DNA of 23,674 bases from assembly GCA_015655535.1 (NCBI GenBank), contig JAATEW010000351.1, forward strand, positions 1 to 23,674. The letters run 5' to 3'. The position numbers were made by a program, and so were the translations under genes. This document shows, piece after piece, positions 21,268 to 23,674 of this stretch; positions within the stretch are counted from its first letter, which is position 1; each line of letters begins with the position of its first letter. The stretch is from Hyphomicrobiales bacterium (GTDB lineage: Bacteria; Pseudomonadota; Alphaproteobacteria; Rhizobiales; Beijerinckiaceae). The notes under the pieces are model-generated. The model was not told where the DNA came from. It saw only the letters and a list, made by a program, of their open reading frames with translations, and did no database searches.

Positions 21268-21290
21268 ATGGCCGGGCGATACCCGGCCAT
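21268..21290 (-). terminator. 9-bp GC-rich hairpin after the unknown 196-aa gene
   Basis: ATGGCCGGG (21268-21276) pairs perfectly with CCCGGCCAT (21282-21290) around a 5-base loop. It begins 28 bases after the stop codon at 21319. The T content after the stem on the minus strand is modest (ATTCGTTTC), so it may be a weak terminator or an mRNA 3'-end stabiliser. Confidence 0.5.
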
Positions 21291-21318
21291 TCCGATTTCG
21301 CCAAGGTTGTGGGAGGTC

Positions 21319-21909
21319 TCAGACCGGGCGGTTCTCGTTCGGATTACGGACCGGACCCATACGCTTCAAGCCTTCCTCATAGGTGATGACTTCCCAATCG
21401 GAATCGAATTTGAGCGCTTCTTCGATGATGTAATCCATCTTGCCGCCCGTATTGAGCTTCTTGATGTCGTTCTTGTCGATGAACAACAGCTCCAGAAACT
21501 CGTTATAGGCAGTCGCTTCGCCGATCGCCAGGCAATAGAACATCACGTCGCCCATATAGATGCGATACTTAGCCAGGAGATCCTGATTATTCGAATAGAT
21601 GAAGTATTTGTTCCCCGGTTTGAAGAGCTCGCCGAAGACTTCCATGATCGTCCCGAGATATTCGAAGGACAAAAGATAGCACATGAAGGTTTCAAGCTGC
21701 TGTTCTCCCTCCCGCGCGGAGGTGAAGACCTGCCAGACCGACAATTCCGGCGGGCGCTTCTCGTCGGCCATCGACTGCTGGAATTTGAGCGCGATTTCGC
21801 CGCGAAAGCCAAAACGGCCGGGGCTGATCTCTTCCTTGATGATCGCGTGGGTGAGGCGGCTTTCGGCCTCAAGGCGCGCGAGGGCTGTCTTATCTATGGT
21901 TAGCGTCAT
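21319..21909 (-). CDS. Unknown protein of the nif neighbourhood, 196 aa
   Basis: I do not recognise this family. The ATG at 21909 (MTLTIDK) fits best, with GGGA about 7 bases upstream; it overlaps the end of the globin gene by 20 bases, so the two are translated together. The protein is soluble, acidic and mostly helical. It has aromatic-rich segments such as FMCYLLSFEYLGTIMEVFGE and KYFIYSNNQDLLAKYRIYMG, two Cys residues, and the polar C-terminal end RNPNENRPV. No signal peptide, membrane segment or metal-binding CxxC is visible. Its partners (globin, SIR2-like protein, nif genes) suggest an accessory role in nitrogen fixation, but that is context only. Confidence 0.7.
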   Translation of the reverse strand: MTLTIDKTALARLEAESRLTHAIIKEEISPGRFGFRGEIALKFQQSMADEKRPPELSVWQVFTSAREGEQQLETFMCYLLSFEYLGTIMEVFGELFKPGNKYFIYSNNQDLLAKYRIYMGDVMFYCLAIGEATAYNEFLELLFIDKNDIKKLNTGGKMDYIIEEALKFDSDWEVITYEEGLKRMGPVRNPNENRPV

Positions 21910-22315
21910 GAGGATTCCCATCGTCATTGCGGACCCAGTCCGCCAATTTAAAGAATGATTGGTGCAATTGCGCCCGCAGAGACGCATCCTCGACGACTTC
22001 TTCGAGGGCGCCGCTCATGCAGAGCATCCAGGCATCTCGTTCGGCCTCGCCGATACGGAAGGGCATATGCCGCATCCGCAAACGCGGATGGCCGCGCTCC
22101 TGCGAATAGAGCGCGGGACCGCCCATCCATTCGCCGAGATAGTTTTTGAGAACTTTCTTTACCGAAGAGAGATCGTCGGCATGCATGGCACGGATCGCGC
22201 GCGCTTCGGGCAAAGTGTCCATGCGAAGATAAAAGGCATCGACAAGAGCGTCTATGGCCGCTTGTCCACCTATCCTGACGAAGGGAGTTGTCGTCGGCGT
22301 TACAGAAATATTCAC
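21890..22315 (-). CDS. Group II truncated haemoglobin, 141 aa
   Basis: A 2-on-2 globin that binds haem and O2 or NO. Group II features are seen: PFVRIGGQAAIDALVDAFY with the B10 tyrosine, the GGPALYSQERGHPRLRMRH segment whose last His is the proximal haem ligand, and the conserved Trp G8 in ERDAWMLCM. The C-terminus is a little long. It overlaps the next gene by 20 bases. In a nif neighbourhood it could buffer O2 or detoxify NO near nitrogenase, or serve a bacterial respiratory role; the sequence cannot choose. No haem-independent alternative fits. Confidence 0.88.
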   Translation of the reverse strand: MNISVTPTTTPFVRIGGQAAIDALVDAFYLRMDTLPEARAIRAMHADDLSSVKKVLKNYLGEWMGGPALYSQERGHPRLRMRHMPFRIGEAERDAWMLCMSGALEEVVEDASLRAQLHQSFFKLADWVRNDDGNPHDANHR

Positions 22316-22336
22316 AGGCTTACAGCCATTTTTGAG

Positions 22337-22368
22337 GCGGGCTCCAACCGGGGAATGTCGAAGCCCGC
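22337..22368. repeat. Inverted repeat between the SIR2-like and globin genes
   Basis: GCGGGCT (22337-22343) and AGCCCGC (22362-22368) could form a 7-bp stem with an 18-base loop in the 70-base gap. No T-run follows on either strand. It may modulate expression of the globin relative to upstream genes. Confidence 0.35.
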
Positions 22369-22385
22369 TCTAACTAAACCCCAAC

Positions 22386-23249
22386 TCACGCAAGCGCCGC
22401 TTCTTTTTGCTGCACGAACTCGGCAACGAAGTCGGCCAACGGCATGTCGATACGTTCGATATTATATCGCTTGAAAAACTTCAATTCGTTCTTTGTCGGC
22501 TCTTCGGGAAGCACCGCCCAATGCTTTTCGGAGGAGCGCTTCATGATCTGGAACGCGAAGATACGCTCGACCTGACTCGAGAAACGGCAGCCGAGGAACA
22601 GGAAATTGCGGCCCGTCCGGATTTCCATCACCTTTTCCGGGATCGGCGTCTGAATGTCGATTTCGGTCAGAACCTCGACATAATCCGAATCGGAGACGAG
22701 GAAATTGCTTCCAGGCGTCACGCAGCCCCAGGGATAATAAAGTACCGATTCCCAGGCCTCGGCCGTCGCCAGTTCGGCTTCCTTATCGATGAGGCTATTG
22801 TCGGCATTGAAATATTGCACCCAGGTCGCAAGGTGCTCGGCATGGCTGACGCCCTGCACGTGACCCCATTTATTGGTGCGCGAGGCCTGCATCGCCTGGA
22901 GCATCAGATTGTCGTACCAGGCGTAGACGACGAGCGGGATCTTCTCCTGCGCCGCGAGATAGGTGTGCAACGCGGTCGGCGGGACTTGCGCCTTGAACGC
23001 ATCGGTCATGACCGAGCTGATCGTTTTCCGGTGCTTGAAGTTCTCGATATATTGCGCGGCGGCCGACAGATTCTTGCGGATCTTATGTGGCACGGTCGCC
23101 TTGGCGGTGAGCTTCGCGACCAGCGGATCAGGGCCCGCGGGCAGCGGCAGATTATCCCCGGCCAAAGCCAGGGTTCCCGGCCCGAGATAGGGGATAAGGC
23201 GACCCTCGTTGAGGGTCGCCCTGATGGCAGCGAGGGCTTCGGTGCTCAT
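22386..23249 (-). CDS. SIR2-like fold protein with apparently degenerate active site, 287 aa
   Basis: The overall order of motifs follows the bacterial SIR2_2 (SIR2-like) family. LIPYLGPGTLA (residues 18-28) stands for the NAD-binding GAGxS loop. LVVYAWYDNLMLQAM (106-120) stands for the TTNYDNLLE motif, and YPWGCVTPGSNFLVSDSDY (172-190) for the KLHG...DDY segment. FLFLGCRFSSQVERIF then matches the late FLGYSF motif. The key Asn of TNYD is Trp111 and the catalytic His of LHG is Trp174, so NAD hydrolysis or deacetylation is unlikely and a ligand-sensing or scaffold role is more probable. The ATG overlaps the stop of the 74-aa gene by 4 bases. The family call is by motif order, not by search. 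Confidence 0.6.
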   Translation of the reverse strand: MSTEALAAIRATLNEGRLIPYLGPGTLALAGDNLPLPAGPDPLVAKLTAKATVPHKIRKNLSAAAQYIENFKHRKTISSVMTDAFKAQVPPTALHTYLAAQEKIPLVVYAWYDNLMLQAMQASRTNKWGHVQGVSHAEHLATWVQYFNADNSLIDKEAELATAEAWESVLYYPWGCVTPGSNFLVSDSDYVEVLTEIDIQTPIPEKVMEIRTGRNFLFLGCRFSSQVERIFAFQIMKRSSEKHWAVLPEEPTKNELKFFKRYNIERIDMPLADFVAEFVQQKEAALA

Positions 23250-23470
23250 GCGTCAGCCTTTACATCCGGTGCCATCGTCTTGAAGCGTGCAAGTTCGTCA
23301 TGCGACATGTAGAAGGCCGCACGGCCGCCCGACAGAGAATGGATCGGGACGCGATGCGAGAGATAATCGTACCATTCCTGAGCACCGACACCTTCAGGCG
23401 CTTCACCACAGAAGGTGCAGAGACCTTTCGGGTCATAGCGGACTTGGAGAACGACTTCAGCGATAGGCAT
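23246..23470 (-). CDS. Unknown small protein with a CxxC motif, 74 aa
   Basis: Not recognised. The start at 23470 has AAAGGA 8 bases upstream. The N-terminal beta-like segment AEVVLQVRYDPKG leads to CTFC (residues 18-21), which could bind a metal or iron-sulfur cluster with a partner or act as a redox pair. The rest is polar, with VPIHSLSGGRAAFYMSHDE. It is not NifT, whose sequence and length differ. It is coupled to the SIR2-like gene by an ATGA overlap, so the two products probably act together. Confidence 0.65.
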   Translation of the reverse strand: MPIAEVVLQVRYDPKGLCTFCGEAPEGVGAQEWYDYLSHRVPIHSLSGGRAAFYMSHDELARFKTMAPDVKADA

Positions 23471-23513
23471 GCGACATATCCTTTCTCTTCTAGACTAATT
23501 GCAGCGGCATTTC

Positions 23514-23674
23514 TCAGCCGGAAAGTGCACCAAGCAACTCGATCTTGGCATCCTCTGTGCCAAGGGTGGCAAGACAGGCGAAGCGCGACTTGGTCGCAAC
23601 GCCGATCATGTTTTCAAGGCGCTCGTTTTCTTCCTTGGACATTTTGACCATGCCCTTCTTACCTTCGAGAAGGA
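23514..23674 (-). CDS. C-terminal end of an unrecognised protein, truncated by the window edge
   Basis: A minus-strand frame is open from the edge to the TGA at 23514-23516 and encodes about 53 residues (including MVKMSKEENERLENMIGVAT and ending ELLGALSG). It is helical and charged and I cannot assign it. It ends 43 bases before the 74-aa gene start, in the same direction, so it is probably the preceding gene of the same operon. Confidence 0.6.
   Translation of the reverse strand, partial: LLEGKKGMVKMSKEENERLENMIGVATKSRFACLATLGTEDAKIELLGALSG

Noticed and set aside
23246..23470. NifT/FixU identity for the 74-aa protein
   Set aside because: Length is similar but the sequence pattern does not match and it has a CxxC motif that NifT lacks.
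1..23674. CRISPR arrays, tRNA, rRNA, insertion sequences and transposases
   Set aside because: No repeat-spacer arrays, tRNA cloverleaf, rRNA sequence or transposase frame was seen by eye on either strand.

Overview
The window comes from the chromosome of a GC-rich, nitrogen-fixing alphaproteobacterium. The gene content (fixABCX, nifW, cysE, nifV, sigma-54/NifA sites and an Irr-type Fur regulator) and the look of the proteins suggest Hyphomicrobiales, probably near the Beijerinckiaceae/Methylocystaceae. No 16S rRNA or other lineage marker is present, so the taxon is an inference.

Layout. (1) 1-3025, plus strand: a 5'-truncated protein with two AAA+ modules and a C-terminal trypsin-like protease, followed by a single-pass membrane protein. 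(2) 3206-8443, minus strand: a phage head/packaging module read terminase, portal, toxin, immunity protein, XkdF-like protease. The toxin and its presumed DUF2019 immunity protein overlap by 4 bases, and nearly identical terminator hairpins bracket the pair. No capsid, tail or lysis genes are present. (3) 8676-10759, plus strand: a Na+/H+ antiporter-type membrane protein and a coupled DUF4926/DUF6883 pair. (4) 10783-12399: a second phage-like block (DUF6362 protein, small GcrA-like DNA-binding protein, divergent S24 repressor). Blocks 2 and 4 are probably one decayed prophage, with block 3 carried inside it.

(5) 12606-13067, minus strand: irr, with an Irr/ICE-like box in its own promoter region. 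(6) 13378-20294, minus strand: a nitrogen-fixation cluster transcribed HesB/IscA, Nfu-type NifU domain, nifV, cysE, nifW, fixA, fixB, fixC, fixX. A clear sigma-54 promoter and a NifA upstream activator site lie before the HesB gene, a second sigma-54 promoter lies before fixA, and a strong UUCG-loop terminator follows fixX. Together these genes supply homocitrate for FeMo-co (NifV), O-acetylserine for cysteine and Fe-S synthesis (CysE), Fe-S delivery (HesB, Nfu), MoFe-protein protection (NifW) and low-potential electrons (FixABCX).

(7) 20790-23674, minus strand: a HisE-like pyrophosphohydrolase with an ICE-like box upstream, then a less familiar set read as an edge-truncated unknown protein, a 74-aa CxxC protein, a SIR2-fold protein that appears to lack the catalytic residues, a group II truncated globin and an unknown protein of about 196 aa. 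The SIR2-like protein and its partners are the least explained part of the nif neighbourhood. The phage-borne toxin cassette and the AAA+/protease fusion are the most interesting parts of the accessory half.
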